Below are positions 44,796 to 56,725 of a stretch of DNA of 64,000 nt, one piece after another; the stretch's first letter is position 1; the number at the start of each line of letters is the position of its first letter. Source of the DNA: Stereocaulon alpinum (taxonomy: Eukaryota; Ascomycota; Lecanoromycetes; Lecanorales; Stereocaulaceae); NCBI GenBank assembly GCA_018257865.1, contig JAEUBA010000069.1:106616-170615 (forward strand). The letters run 5' to 3'. The notes beneath the pieces were generated by a model. The model made no database searches, was not told the origin of the DNA, and saw nothing but the letters and a program-made list of their open reading frames with translations. Both the position numbers and the translations under genes were made by a program.

Positions 44796-46571
44796 ATGGG
44801 ACAAGGCTATTCCTCCAAACCAGTAACCAGTATGCCACTCAACATCACCTGCGCATGGCATCGCTGCCACCGATCTGTAACAGACGATGGTGCCTGCTTC
44901 TATTTCGAGTGCCCTAGATGTGATTATGAAAAACTCTTTTGTAGCCCTGTGCACAGGGGTGAACATGAAGCCTGGCACAACAGACGCTGCCCGGAACAAC
45001 AACCTAGCCAAGCCATTGCCGAGCTGGCTGCCCTAGCGACTGCGTTTCCAGAAACCAGTGAAGCTGGATCTTCACAACAGAATCCTGACTCTGAAAAGTC
45101 TGCATCTACTGGAAATAATCACGACGCATCTGCTTCGGAATTGGGTGCGGAGATGAAGCGTAGGCTATCTTTGCTTGATTTCTCTGGCGATGAAGAAGAT
45201 GGCGCAGATGAGGAGGAAGGAGATAGTTCAGGGGAAAGCGGCAATCGGGAAGGATACCAAAGCAATGATGACAATGAGGAATTCCACTGGGGAAGTCGTG
45301 AAGAGACATTAAAGGTATTGAATGGCAAAGGAACAGAAGTCAACATGGAGGAAGGTGTTACCGAGATCGAAGCAAACGGTCCAAGCCCGGCCAGCCGGCA
45401 ACACGAAGCCTTCGACTCCGATGACGAGTTCATTGGGCACAGCGAGGCTATCGCGGCAAGTCTTTTCGAGCAGGAACAGGAGAATGCGACCATCTCCAGA
45501 GAAATTCGACCGGAAAGCTCCAGGGCTGCCCAAGGGCAATTTCAAACTCGCAAGGGCAGTTTCTCGTGGGATACACCAGACTTGGGAGGTGATCTGTATG
45601 ATGTCTCATCAGACGAAGAAGGCCGTCAACGCGGCACTTGGGCTAGCCGTGTGCAGACTATAGACCAAGCTAGTGAGCAGGTTGAAGACCATGATAGAAC
45701 CATGGGAGCTCCGACCGGGGCGGATAAGGCTGTTGAAGATTTCAGATCAGATTATCCCGTGAAGACTGAGAGTAAAGATGTCGCTATTGAAGAGGTACCT
45801 GGTGCTCGACATGCGGTGTTCAAGGATGTTAAGGAGTCAGGGAACGTCGTTGCGCAAATCAAAGGGAGTTCGGAGAATACCACTTTGACGGAAAACGACT
45901 TCCTCAATGAGGCAGCGGTCGTCGACAAAGAGCACGCAGACTGCAACTCGCTGGCCATAATGAGCTCGGAAGATGCCACAGATGAGGAGAACGAGCCCCA
46001 GAACAGGAGAACGGACTCCGTGAACGGATGTGGGATTGAAGAGGCTGACCTGTCCAAGATGTGCTTCGATTTTGCAGACCCTGGATTGTTCCGCACGCCA
46101 CCACGTACCCGAGGTACTTATGCTCCCGAATTAGCTGATCCTGCTGTCCGGCAGAGAATTGTAGATTACCACGAGAGGAGAGTCATTGACGACGTCAGCC
46201 TCGAAGACATGGAGACTCACCAAGTATTGCAGGCAATTCATAAGAGGGATCGGCTCCGAACGTGGCGTGGCGATTCGAGCGACGAAGGAAACACATTCGC
46301 AGATTTGTACCCCTCCAATGCGACACTCTCGACTCAACCAGCAGCATCATATACTCATTTGAACTTCGAAACGAGCGCCGTCCAAGACAACTCCATGGCT
46401 CAAGACCAAGCGGAAGGCCAAGGAGACCGGCAAGGAAGCCACAAGGATGACCTTCTTAGTGTCGAAGCAGAGGAAGATACAGACTACGAGATGCAAAGAG
46501 GTGGAGATGAAGGCGAAGATGGAGCGGGTGGGGAGCACAGTGGAGAACATGCTCAATGCGAGCGAGATTGA
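44796..46571 (+). CDS. MYND-like zinc-finger protein with long acidic region
   Basis: An intronless 591-residue frame. It begins MGQGYSSK, which fits an N-myristoylation signal (Gly2, Ser6). A finger at about residues 19-66 reads CAWHRC (CX4C), ECPRC (CX2C), FCSPVH (CX3H) and HNRRC (HX3C). The remainder is strongly acidic and Ser-rich, with only short ordered-looking pieces (ADPAVRQRIVDYHERRVIDDVSLEDME). No catalytic domain. The shared finger with the upstream neighbour suggests duplication. Function unknown. Confidence 0.75.
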   Translation: MGQGYSSKPVTSMPLNITCAWHRCHRSVTDDGACFYFECPRCDYEKLFCSPVHRGEHEAWHNRRCPEQQPSQAIAELAALATAFPETSEAGSSQQNPDSEKSASTGNNHDASASELGAEMKRRLSLLDFSGDEEDGADEEEGDSSGESGNREGYQSNDDNEEFHWGSREETLKVLNGKGTEVNMEEGVTEIEANGPSPASRQHEAFDSDDEFIGHSEAIAASLFEQEQENATISREIRPESSRAAQGQFQTRKGSFSWDTPDLGGDLYDVSSDEEGRQRGTWASRVQTIDQASEQVEDHDRTMGAPTGADKAVEDFRSDYPVKTESKDVAIEEVPGARHAVFKDVKESGNVVAQIKGSSENTTLTENDFLNEAAVVDKEHADCNSLAIMSSEDATDEENEPQNRRTDSVNGCGIEEADLSKMCFDFADPGLFRTPPRTRGTYAPELADPAVRQRIVDYHERRVIDDVSLEDMETHQVLQAIHKRDRLRTWRGDSSDEGNTFADLYPSNATLSTQPAASYTHLNFETSAVQDNSMAQDQAEGQGDRQGSHKDDLLSVEAEEDTDYEMQRGGDEGEDGAGGEHSGEHAQCERD

Positions 46572-47476
46572 CAGTAGATTTGTCAGCCGTAAGCTCTGGT
46601 CGGATTAGACGCTGATATGCTAGATCCATCCATCTTTTAGAGGTCGTTCAAGTGAAATATTGCGAACATATCATTGGCCAAATTCTGTATCGTCTGCGTG
46701 CAGAGTGACGATGAAGCTGCCCATTCGAGTTAAAAAGGCAGTAGAAAGAATATACAGCAATGCTCTTGATGGTTGAATCAATTGTCTAGCTTTGGAAATG
46801 CCTTCTTTTTTCTCGTAGTTGATCCATTTGACGATATACCTAGGTAGTCCAGATTTGAGAGGTTGTGTTATCCAATCTAGTAACTTCGACGACTTGGACC
46901 GTTGGATTTTCTGAGATTGGGCGAGTCTCATTTAGGCTAATCGTACTGCCTATATAGGTTAGTGTACTATGTGGTCAGAATTATAGCCCTAACCCTTTAC
47001 TCGAAGATTACCCGCCAAAAGTCAGGCTTCGTCCCAAATCTTCCTAGGACTCCCAATCTCTTCAACAGCAGATTGTTTGAACGTCGGAACAAAGCTCTCA
47101 GAAGCTCCTAATACTCTGTCCCTGTCAATAAGCTCAGCCATATGCTTGGTGGCACTCCAGCCCCAGCTAATTGCGGAAAGGTAATGTCATAGCACCGAAA
47201 CCATCTGTGCCCATTAGTAGCTCCTAATGCTAGTCATTGCTAATAGCCTGTCCGATTGAAGATCTAAACTAGACTAACAACTACTAAGCCCTTCTAGTTG
47301 GTCCGGGTTGGGCTTTCAAGCCAGGCCACTTGGACCAACAAGAGCCCTGACAAACAGTGATAAAGGATGCCTATATTCAGCCTTGTGCATACTTCCACTA
47401 GTCGGGACGTTCCTCCTCATAGAAATACCCTATATCGCCACCGCCATCGCAAGCGATCCGTACGTGAATGTCACCG
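46572..47476. other. Convergent intergenic region
   Basis: No supportable gene. AT-richer than its surroundings, with several CTAGTT/CTAAT-type words near 47200-47300, but no clear repeat structure. Confidence 0.45.
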
Positions 47477-49822
47477 TCAAATAGAGTCTCTTGCACTATC
47501 TTCATCAGCCCACTGCCTCTGCATCGAGTCATGCACGCCTTGCGCCTATCGACCAGCACAATGTAAGTACATCATCATCTTGGACGTCAATTAGATAATA
47601 CTTACACAAGTATGGCCCACTAGTTCTATTCTCCTACACTGCTCCAGGGCCATGTACCTTTGGCTAGGTTGAACGATTTCACAGCCAGCCGCGGCAAGGG
47701 GATATAGCAGTGCCGCAATAACTCCGTTTTCTTGGTTTAGAGATTCTATTGATTCGATGATCTTACTGACAGGACCTTGTATGTCGGGATGAGAGGTTTG
47801 CATTGCGAATACTCTGCGATTCAGTTGTATCAATGCCGCCCATTGAAACAATCGGTTCATCTCGGCCAAAACTTTTGGAACGCTCTCGACTGGTTGTGGG
47901 CATGTGGTGTGCAAAAGCAAATCGCTGATGCCTAGCTCGAGATCTGCTTTGAGCATGATTGCTTCCTTTATTATCTTTACTGTTGGTTCCCCAGTTATGC
48001 TCGTGTCAGACAATGCGGCAGCCTTTCCTTCACTCATCTGTTTAGCGAGCTCAGCCGCTTTGGTGAGTCTCATTAGACATCTAAGTGTGACTCCCAAGAA
48101 GCATTGGAGACGGTTGTCGCCAAGGATGTGCGAGCGATGCCATGCATTGTCGCCGTATATCTCAAAGATGAGCGGCTTGTCGGCTCCATCGTTAGCAATA
48201 CCCTCTGGCCGAAACAGCCACTGAACTTCGAGTCGGAAGAACCACTGCACAAGAAACCACAGCGTTGGGTCATGCATGTAGCGCCTCGAAGACCAATATG
48301 ATTTAATGAGCTTCTTTGCCGCTTTGAGATGTATGCGCCACGAAGCACTTGAGAGCACAGTTGGAGCAGGGGGTAGCCAAAACATGTAACCCATTGATGC
48401 CATCATGACCGTGACCGCGATCGTAGCCATTGGAACTTGGTGAGATGGGCTTGAGAGGTTTTGTTGGAGACCAGGGATGGCTTTGTTGATGTAGAGATAT
48501 ATCCGCTTTTCTGGCATTGGATAGCCTAACAAAGCGGAGCGGTGTACGGCTGAGTAGGCCAGGAGCATGTTTAGAAGGCTTGAGTCTGATGTGGCCACTT
48601 CGAACGTGTTAGCTTAGCACCCGGATCAATGGGCATGCACATCAGAGCTATTTCTACTTGAACAGAAGGATATCTGCAAGAGTGAGTGCTCACTTTGTGG
48701 TAAAATAGTCTTGAATGGGTTGTTTAAGCAATCATGTGTCACCAAAAGCTTAGAGGTGTAATTGATGAAGTGATGGAAATAGAGGAAGTTTATGGCATCC
48801 TTCGACAGAGTGTCAGGTAAGAGCATCCGGTCTTTTGGTATCTGATGCAATATTTCCTTATTGCAAGGGCTCTTGAGCTCGTTCTCGTCAGCAGCAATAT
48901 CTTTCAATTGAATGTCCCGATCGAAGAAACTGATGTCAGGGCCACTCAGCACCGCCACAGATTGGGAAGGTTTGTTCAATATCATCGGTGAGCTAGATTG
49001 GGTCTCTATTTGGCTACCCTTGGGGGTCTCCGATCCGATGAACGAGCTTGTTGGCGGAAGCGTGATAGAGCCATCGCTATCCCCAGCTTCATTTTCCCCG
49101 TTGATGGGAGCCGGCTGAGGTACGTTAGGGGAATTACAATCCCTGTTTGTGTTCCTCCGCTGGTCCGACTCAGTCTTCACTGGCCGTGCGGTAACTGTCG
49201 TTAGAAGCATGTGAGACTCTGCGAGCCCGATCTCGCTGTCAGGCAGCGATTGCTCGCTCCTAGTGGCGTGCCGTTTTCGCAATGGATTTGGAGTCGAGCA
49301 TCTTATATGTGGAGGTAAACCTGTCAAAGCAATCAGAAAGCATAGCAGAGGAAGTACTGCGAAACTCACATGTTGGCTCACTGTCAACATGGCTGTCCTC
49401 TTGACTACCGTTACCCAGGGCAAGCTTCTCCAGCTTCTTGGCATTGACACGCCTGCCCCTGATGGTAAAGACGCTCTTCTTACCCTCAAGCTTTCTTTGT
49501 CTCTGTTTCTGATGCATGATTCTCATCTCCTCGTCTTTAATCTTCTTATGAAGGTGCCATTGTGCGATCCTTCGCTTGTACTGCCGCTCCCTACCATTCT
49601 TTCAATCATAAATCATACACCGTCTGGGGATGATGCTTACGTAGCTTCAAATGAGTACAATCGTCTCATTTCAACCATTGTCACGCGCAGAGAGTGATTC
49701 TCTATGGCGTACAACCGGGTAATATTCTCACGGTGCTCTTCCCAATCATTTGGGGACGCTGGTTTTTTAAGCTGGGACAGCAACACTGGTCGAGGTACCG
49801 GCTCTGGGCCCGTTGAAGCCAT
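47477..49822 (-). CDS. Clr5-domain fungal transcription factor
   Basis: Proposed exons (complement): 49641..49822, 49370..49590, 48694..49320, 47606..48597, 47477..47545, giving 696 residues. The N-terminus is a Clr5 domain: DWEEHRENITRLYAIENHSLRVTMVEMRRLYSFEATERQYKRRI, restored across intron 1. A basic helix (KQRQRKLEGKKSVFTIRGRR) follows, then a Ser/Pro-rich linker. The C-terminal 350 residues look like the fungal-specific regulatory domain usually paired with Zn2Cys6 proteins (LLNMLLAYSAVHRSALLGYP, LKAAKKLIKSYW). There is no Zn2Cys6 cluster. The last small exon is the least certain; without it the protein ends at VSII after the GTAAGT. Likely a nuclear regulator of unknown targets. Confidence 0.82.
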
Positions 49823-50627
49823 GAATGGTCGCGTTGTATAAGAATTTGATGGATGGGCTTCGAAGAGGCGAAAGTTAATACAAGAGGAAGCCTCGCTTCT
49901 AGCATCTTGCTGATCATAAGATCATTTATTCCCATTGCTTATAAGAGCGATCTTGTGAACGTTGCAGCTTAATATTTCTGTCATTTAGGGGTAGCATTCG
50001 TATAAAGCACGGACCCACCGCGTAGCAAACAAGCAATCTGTTGGCTGAGACATCTGTTACCCAAAAGGTATCTGCCGCCATCTTAGCCGCTGCCAGTCAA
50101 TGCAGGTAAATTTCTCGGGCTTCCGACGCCAACCCTTGACCCCACCACACCAATTGTTAATGGAAACAACGGAGGTCTCAAGGGGACGCCCAAACAGAGG
50201 CAACCACCAATCCGAGTCTCTGCACGTATGAACGGAGCAGCAGTCCTAAGCCATATTGATAATAATAAGTCATGCGGCGGCAAACGAGACGCCTAACCCA
50301 AACCCCCTGATCACCTGGCTTTTCAGGCATACTCGCTGGCCTGCGAGCGTCAGGTGTAGGATAAGGTTCTCTTCTCGCTACCATTTGGATATAATCTTCG
50401 AGCACTTGCAATAACGCCGTAGCAGATTACGTTAGATGATTACGCTCGCGATATCTAGCGGACGATGAAAGAATGTGCGCTTCGATGTCGAGATTCCATT
50501 CTTTGCACGACTGGCAAGCTAATTCAAGATATAAAGAACTTCTTCCCCCACGGACTATGAAGCAACAAGAGTGCCTAGGAAAAATTGCCTAATAGCGGAG
50601 TTGTTAAACCCCACCAGAAGATACAAT
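49823..50627. other. Intergenic region
   Basis: Promoter of the Clr5 gene and 3' flank of the methyltransferase gene. No supportable gene; the frames at 50083-50411 on the minus strand are unconvincing. Confidence 0.5.
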
Positions 50628-51687
50628 CTACCTCTTAGTGGCCAGAAGAAGCACTACTGGCCACGCAATCTTTACCGTACCTCCTTTTCCACCCATAGCA
50701 ACCTCCAATTCTTCGTATAATGATTTTAGCTGCTCACTGATCTCGTCATCGGTAGTCTCCCATGGATATTGAACATCAATGAAGCCCTTAACCCAATCAA
50801 TGCCACAGCCTTCCTTCATCCAGAAGTTCCGATCCACTTGCTCCTCAACCTTGTCCCCTGGACCAACGCCAGACTGGTACTTGATCTCATGATCGAAATG
50901 TTCGTCGCCAACAAAATTCAAGGGTCTGTCATTGTTCCACTTAATTCTCTTCACATCGGTCCAGGTCTCTGGGGGAAAAGCGACGACGTCCAGCCAGGAT
51001 TTCATGGTTTGGACGGCGCTTTCCGTCTCCAAGGCCTTCGAGGGAAAGACCCGCTCCCAGGCCTTCGCAGAAACCTTGTCATAAAGGTCTTGGGTTTGAT
51101 CATTTGGGAATATCGGCCTTCCATAGGACCCGATAGCTACAGTGCCTCCAGGCCTCAGTAATTTCGCAAAACCGGTCACTGATTGCTCAGGGTTCATCAA
51201 CATGATACATTCTGCGGCTGCTACTAGATCGGCCTGGCCATGTTCATGGGATTCGACCACATCCACAAGTTCTTCCGCTCGGCATTGGTGGAACGTGACG
51301 GAGGGATTATTTATCCAACTTCTGGCTAGATCGAGGTGGAGTTTGCTGGGATCGCTTGCTCTAACGTTGCTGAAACGTTTCGCAAGGATTTCTGCAACGT
51401 TCCCAGGTCCTGTGCCAACCTTAACGAGTTAGGTGTTAGCATTTCCCGTTGATATGGTTCTTGAGTCGTCCCGTGAGAAGAAGAACAACGGTAAGTGGAA
51501 GGGAAGCACCAGAGTAGGGATAACGTACATCATGAGCAAGGGCATAGCGATTGCTATGCCTCTCGTGGTAATTCCAGATCAGCGGATAGAAATTGGAAGC
51601 GGTATAGTCGGGTCTGTGGGCCAAGTACTTTCTCCAATACGATTCGGCACCTCCATCGAACATGCTGGGAGCAGAGGACGTGGCCAT
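50628..51687 (-). CDS. Class I SAM-dependent methyltransferase
   Basis: Proposed exons (complement): 51529..51687 and 50628..51419 (109-nt intron, phase 0), giving 316 residues. Motifs: YWRKYLAHRPDYTASNFYPLI at the N-terminus, the SAM-binding motif I DVGTGPGNVAEIL restored across the intron, the acidic end of strand 2 (ASDPS), AECIMLMNPEQSV and LLRPGGTVAIGSYG. This resembles fungal members of the trans-aconitate methyltransferase / methyltransferase-11 group. The substrate cannot be inferred. No biosynthetic cluster surrounds it. Confidence 0.88.
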
Positions 51688-52631
51688 GTTTGCTTGTTAT
51701 CTAGCTGTTGAGATCGAAAAGTTTTCTGGATTCTTTCAAGATCTTTGCTCAACCGTTTGCACAAGCATGTGAGCTACATGAGCGGAGAAAGAATCAAGGA
51801 ATGTGCTTCTTATACCTAGAGTGATGTGATGATTCAATGCTAGAATCGCCCTCTACTTGAGTTTTTGCTTTTGTGATAAGCGCTACTAGCACTGGCCACG
51901 GTGGGGGTCCAGCCACCAGGGTTCTACACAGCTCCTCACCAATGCTTCACTCTGCACTGCGTGCGACTGACACTCGAGTCCAGTGGCAATTGTCCTAGAT
52001 ACTTGCTTGTTGTAATGGACTTATGGCCTGCCCACGAACCACCATGGTGGTTTCGCATAAAGCCAATATCGACTTCAGCACTTCAACCCAGGCATACATG
52101 AATCGAACATGTGATCAAAAATTGGAGATATCATACCAGGACAATGTAAGACCATACCTTCTAACTCTTCACGTGGAGGCGTTTCTTGGCCAAATCGTTC
52201 GATGCATAGCTAGCGTACTTTAGATTTGCCTTCTGTCAGAACACTCGAGACATGGAGAAGACCCGACTTCACTCGTGATGACCACCTACTTTGGAGTGAC
52301 TTCGAGTCTGCACAACCAGGCAATTAGCCACCAGAAGTGTTGTGGATTGCGTGTTGACATAAGATAATTTCGGACATAAAGAAAGCCTAGTGGCAGCCTG
52401 GTCACACATACATTCACAACACCTTAGACTGAGTATCAAAGCTCGAAACCTATACACTGCCGAATGATTTTCTTCGCTCCTTCCTTCTCTTCTCTCTACC
52501 ACCACGCAATCCTAGAGCTCTGACTTCTCGTACACAGGCTACCAGAGCTAGTAGAATTTCGAGCACCCCTATACACACCACAGCAGACGATTAGCAGCCA
52601 ACAATTAGCAGACTATAATACAAAGCAAGCC
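51688..52631. other. Divergent intergenic region
   Basis: Shared upstream region of the methyltransferase (minus) and the CYTH gene (plus). No gene seen. Confidence 0.5.
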
Positions 52632-53385
52632 ATGCGCCTTCTTGAGGTCGAGCATAAGTTCGCCTGGACTCAAGCCAAGCTAAAGCTTCTACACTTGGGG
52701 ACAGGGCAACCACCGTTCAAGAAGCTCACGGACATTAACATTGAGACATTGCGAGATACATACTATGATAAGAACAATAAGCTATCGAGCACTGGACTCT
52801 GGCTTCGAAAGCGTAAGCACATAGTGTCGCCCCATCACAAGCTCCCTTTACGAGGTACCCTCATGCCGGGAGCCATAACATGGCAAGCGAAGCAGGGGAA
52901 GAAACACAGCTCCTATCTTCGCTCGACCTTCGAAGAGACCAAGGACATGAGCCAGATCTTAGGAATGGTGCAGGCTCTTTTCCCAAAGTCTCCAGGCCAC
53001 AAGGAAAACTTCGGACTAGATGTCGTAGCAGATTTTGAGACTTTCCGACATACATTCCTAGCGAATGACTACTTCACCATTGTACTCGACGACAGCAACT
53101 TTGACCACCAAGTCGGTGAGGTTGAGCTCTTGGCCCGGCCAGAGGATGTTGCTAAGGCTCATGCCGAGATCGACAATTTCGTAAAGGAGTATGCGTGGTT
53201 CTTTGATACCACAAATCCGAAGGGAAAGTTGACTGCATATTTCGAGAAGTTTGGCTATCCGAAGGAACTGCCATCCAAGGTAAGATGAGGCTACTTCCCT
53301 CGCATATTCAGCTAGTACTAACGTATGTTAGGATGAGTATGATGACAACCTTTCGATTTATAGATGTGACCAGATTTGCAGCTAG
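52632..53385 (+). CDS. CYTH-domain phosphatase (thiamine triphosphatase-like)
   Basis: Proposed exons 52632..53279 and 53332..53385, giving 233 residues. The intron has a textbook TACTAAC branch site and TTAG acceptor; without splicing the protein ends two residues past the donor. The N-terminal LEVEHKF is the CYTH ExExK signature. DTYYDKNNKLSSTGLWLRKR is the substrate-binding strand pair, followed by TWQAKQGKK, VVADFETFRHTF, FTIVLDDSNFDHQVGEVELL and the C-terminal helix region. The family hydrolyses triphosphates such as thiamine triphosphate or inorganic triphosphate with Mg2+. Confidence 0.88.
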
Positions 53386-53585
53386 TCCTCAGTACATGGA
53401 GGTCGTTGGTATGGGCCAGGGACACATGGCATGTATTAGACGACTTTATGAAAGATTCGCCAAGGATTTTCATTCGAAAACCTGTCTTCAAATTCCTTAA
53501 ATCCTAAGTCCGAAACCTAGACAATTGTTCTAGTCACGTACTCTCACCTCTCAAGCACACCATCAACCCCCTAAATCACCTTCCA

Positions 53586-54416
53586 ATGACTTCCCCTCCA
53601 AACCTGCCCCACAATCCCCTCCCATCACCATTCACCCTCACCAACCCACCCCCAACCCTCCTAACTCAAGGCGCCGAAGCCCTCCTCTACCGCACCCACT
53701 TCCTCACACCCTCGCACCCCTGCGCCCTCAAGTACCGCCCCTCAAAACCATACCGGCACCCCATACTCGACAAGCGCCTCACTCGGCACCGAATACTAAG
53801 CGAGGCGCGAACACTTGTCAAATGCAGGCGCGAGGGTGTGAGCGTGCCTGGTGTGTTAGCTTTAGATGCTGAAGGTAAAGGCGCGAGTGGAGGATGGATG
53901 ATGATGGAGTGGGTGGAAGGGAAGACTGTTAGGGAGGTACTTGTTGAGGGGGCGAAGAGGAGGAAGGAGGATAGGGATGAAGGGGTGGGAGAGGGGTGGG
54001 AAGAGGGTGTGAGGCTGTTGATGGGGAAGATTGGAAGGGCGGTGGGGAGGATGCATGAGGTTGGTGTTTGTCATGGGGATTTGACTACTAGTAATATGAT
54101 GTTACGGCCACTCGACAAAGTCCAGCAGAACGGAGAGGCTACGAACGGGGACCATGTGAGGAGAGTTGGCGAGAGCTTGGAAGGAGATATTGTGCTGATT
54201 GATTTTGGGCTTGCGGGGCAGAGCTTGCAGGATGAGGATAAGGCTGTTGACTTGTATGTGCTGGAGAGGGCGTTTGGGAGTACGCATCCGGAGGCTGAAG
54301 AGGGGTTCCAAGAGGTGCTGAGGGTTTATGGGGGCAGTTACAAGGGGGCTAAGGTTGTATTGAAGAGGTTGGAGGAGGTGAGGATGAGGGGAAGGAAGAG
54401 GAGTATGCTGGGCTGA
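53586..54416 (+). CDS. BUD32: KEOPS complex kinase BUD32 (PRPK)
   Basis: An intronless 276-residue frame, normal length. It has the small atypical kinase motifs: LLTQGAEALLYR (altered glycine loop), ALKYRPSKPYRHPILDKRLTRHR with the ATP-site Lys, WMMMEWVEGKTVREVL, CHGDLTTSNMML (catalytic Asp), VLIDFGLA (metal Asp) and the basic RMRGRKRSMLG tail characteristic of the family. BUD32 acts as an ATPase in KEOPS, which makes N6-threonylcarbamoyladenosine in tRNA with Kae1, Cgi121 and Pcc1. The first 240 bases are C-rich and the rest G-rich on the coding strand. Confidence 0.95.
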   Translation: MTSPPNLPHNPLPSPFTLTNPPPTLLTQGAEALLYRTHFLTPSHPCALKYRPSKPYRHPILDKRLTRHRILSEARTLVKCRREGVSVPGVLALDAEGKGASGGWMMMEWVEGKTVREVLVEGAKRRKEDRDEGVGEGWEEGVRLLMGKIGRAVGRMHEVGVCHGDLTTSNMMLRPLDKVQQNGEATNGDHVRRVGESLEGDIVLIDFGLAGQSLQDEDKAVDLYVLERAFGSTHPEAEEGFQEVLRVYGGSYKGAKVVLKRLEEVRMRGRKRSMLG

Positions 54417-54527
54417 AAATGTGGGCTGCTACTCTGTCAAAACGCGACCATACGAGGACCTCCCAACTCCGCGCTTGAAAGACTCCGGAGGCTATATACG
54501 GGAGCAAGGGGAGCGGTGCGAAGCTTG

Positions 54528-55539
54528 TCAATCTCGAATCTCGGCCATGGCGAAATAGCCTTTGTTCTCAATCACTCCTCGGTCTCGAACGACTGCCGTA
54601 TACTTTACCACCCATTGTGGTTCAACTTCGCCTTTTAACTCTTTAGAATCTCCACCTGGACCTGCTAATACGCCGGCCCCTTGCTCGCCCGTTCGAAGAA
54701 GCTCCCTTACCGTACCACTGGGAAGAACATTGGTACAATCATTGTGCGTCAATAATTCGATCTTCTCCCGCTTGGCATACAGTATCAAAGACTTCGGCAC
54801 AACACAGCAGTCTCGTACATTGATCTGGTCAACCGATGGCCGTACTCTGGTGTGAGGAAGGAACTTCTGCAGGCGCTCACTGCCAAATTCCGAGACGCCA
54901 ATCTGCGATGCGACACCGTTATCGTGGAGCCATTCGAGAGCCTCCCATGTTTCTGCCATTGCCTTCATGTCATCGCCTTCGCCATGTTGACTCCCACTTG
55001 GCCCATCCTCATCTTCATCTTCCTCGTCATCTGCGTCGAATGAGACTCCGGGAAACGAGACGATCAGGAGGTCGATTGAGGGCATATGCAACTCTTTCAA
55101 TACCAAATCTACGGCTTCTTTGGTATGCTTACATCGTTCGGAGGCTGAGGTGTGGGGGAGGAAGAACAGCTTGACCGTGATGTCGTATTGCGACCTCTCT
55201 TCTGCCAGGCCCGACTGTGAGAAGTCGACGGCAGGTACGAATAGGGAACCATTGTCTCGAGCTGTCCACTTCGTATATGGCACGTCTGGTGATGCATCTT
55301 CGGAAGCGATGTCACTAGATGAGGTCTCTGGAGAGCCTTTCGCGCTGGGGGCGAATGCTTGTTTGGACACCAGGAAGTTCGACCGCAGGGCGTTGATGAG
55401 CTCGACATTTGACTTCTCAAAGGTGGGGCGACGTATTATGGAGGGCCCGCCGTTCATAATATTGCTATTGCTTATCAGCGCTCGTGGACATATGGCTGAT
55501 CTCTAGAACTCACGAGGTGGAAAGAATGAGCTTCGTCAT
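54528..55539 (-). CDS. Glutamate-cysteine ligase modifier subunit (GCLM-like)
   Basis: Proposed exons (complement): 55514..55539 and 54528..55464 (49-nt intron), giving 320 residues. The first exon is only 26 nt (MTKLILST). The fold is the aldo/keto reductase-like one: QYDITVKLFFLP, EAVDLVLKELHMPSIDLLIVSFPGVSFD, an acidic insert, TWEALEWLHDNGVASQIGVSEFG, VRPSVDQINVRDCCVVP and KIELLTHND. The GCLM family lacks a functional reductase active site and regulates the catalytic subunit in glutathione synthesis. Cytosolic. Confidence 0.9.
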
Positions 55540-55954
55540 GGTGCTAGAGGTGTACACTGCCACAGCGCAAAGCTTTGATCCCGAATACTCCTCTATGCTT
55601 CCGTTTCACTTGCTTCCTTCGTACACCAAAAACCTACAGAAGTTCTCTTTCTTCCGCTTCAAGCCATTGGCGATGCGTGTGATATGTGATTACCAAGCCA
55701 AGTTTCTTGACCCAGCTGTGCCCTACGGCTCATGAATCGTTGTAAATTGAAGGAACTGTTATACTAATCACAACCTTTCTAAGCAATTGTATCAATACCT
55801 AGGTGTGAAAGGGTGTGTTAGAGACTCTGCAAAACGCCCGTAATGCCGTTGGATGTGACGTGGGGTCGGCTGTTTCTCGGCAGAACTTTTCATGCTGCAG
55901 ATAATTGAGGCCGCAGTTCACCGTCCCTCTTCGCCGCAGGCATTGACCGTGACT
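55540..55954. other. Divergent intergenic region
   Basis: Shared upstream region of the GCLM-like gene (minus) and AP-1 sigma (plus). No gene seen. Confidence 0.5.
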
Positions 55955-56725
55955 ATGGCCATAAAGTAAGTCCCAGCATATGTACCATTGCACAATTGAA
56001 AGTCTCGTTTTGATAGCTCTACAGCTATCTCATCCTCCTGTCACGGCAAGGCAAAGTGGTGTGTAACTCGTCTCCCACCTGGCTGCCCTTAGCTTTGCTG
56101 AACAGACTTCCCACCACAGCGCCTCGCAAAATGGTTCACAACACTCTCTCCCAAAGACAAAGCAAAGATCATCAAAGATGTCTCCCAGCTGGTTCTCTCA
56201 CGGAGAACTCGCATGTGCAATTTCCTTGAATACAAAGGCAACTTCCCTGGCAGCAGGCTTTCCATATGAGCTTTGCTAATCGTGGGTTCTATAGACACGA
56301 AAGTAGTCTACCGTCGCTATGCCTCCCTCTTCTTTATCGCCGGCTGCTCATCAACCGACAATGAGCTCATAACACTCGAAATAGTCCATCGATATGTGGA
56401 GCAGATGGACAAATACTACGGCAATGTCTGCGAGTTGGACATCATCTTCAACTTTCAGAAAGCCTACTTCATACTAGACGAGCTGTTGCTAGCGGGGGAG
56501 ATGCAGGAGAGCAGTAAGAAGAATGTGTTGAGGTGTATAAGTCAGCAGGATAGTCTAGAGGATATGGAGGTACGTGATATACTGTTCGTTGATTCTACAG
56601 AGGACAGGACTTGGCATACTACCCTTCTCGTCTGCAAACGCTCTTCACGCCTTTGACATGTCGTTAGCTGACATCATTCCTTTGTGTATCAGGTCGAGGA
56701 TGATGGCGTTACTAAAATCATGTGA
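55955..56725 (+). CDS. APS1: Clathrin adaptor AP-1 sigma subunit
   Basis: Proposed exons 55955..55965, 56025..56058, 56118+2..56237 (that is 56120..56237), 56295..56569 and 56693..56725, giving 156 residues, the exact family size. Spliced sequence MAINYLILLSRQGKV, RLAKWFTTLSPKDKAKI, CNFLEYK-DTKVVYRRYASLFF, HRYVEQMDKYYGNVCELDIIF and YFILDELLLAGEMQESSK matches AP-1 sigma of yeast and animals, ending EDDGVTKIM. It forms AP-1 with beta1, gamma and mu1 for TGN-endosome clathrin transport. The first exon is only 11 nt. Intron 3 has a GC donor (GCAACT). The last intron (123 nt) could instead join an exon at 56837, but the EDDGVTKIM end fits the family. Confidence 0.95.
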
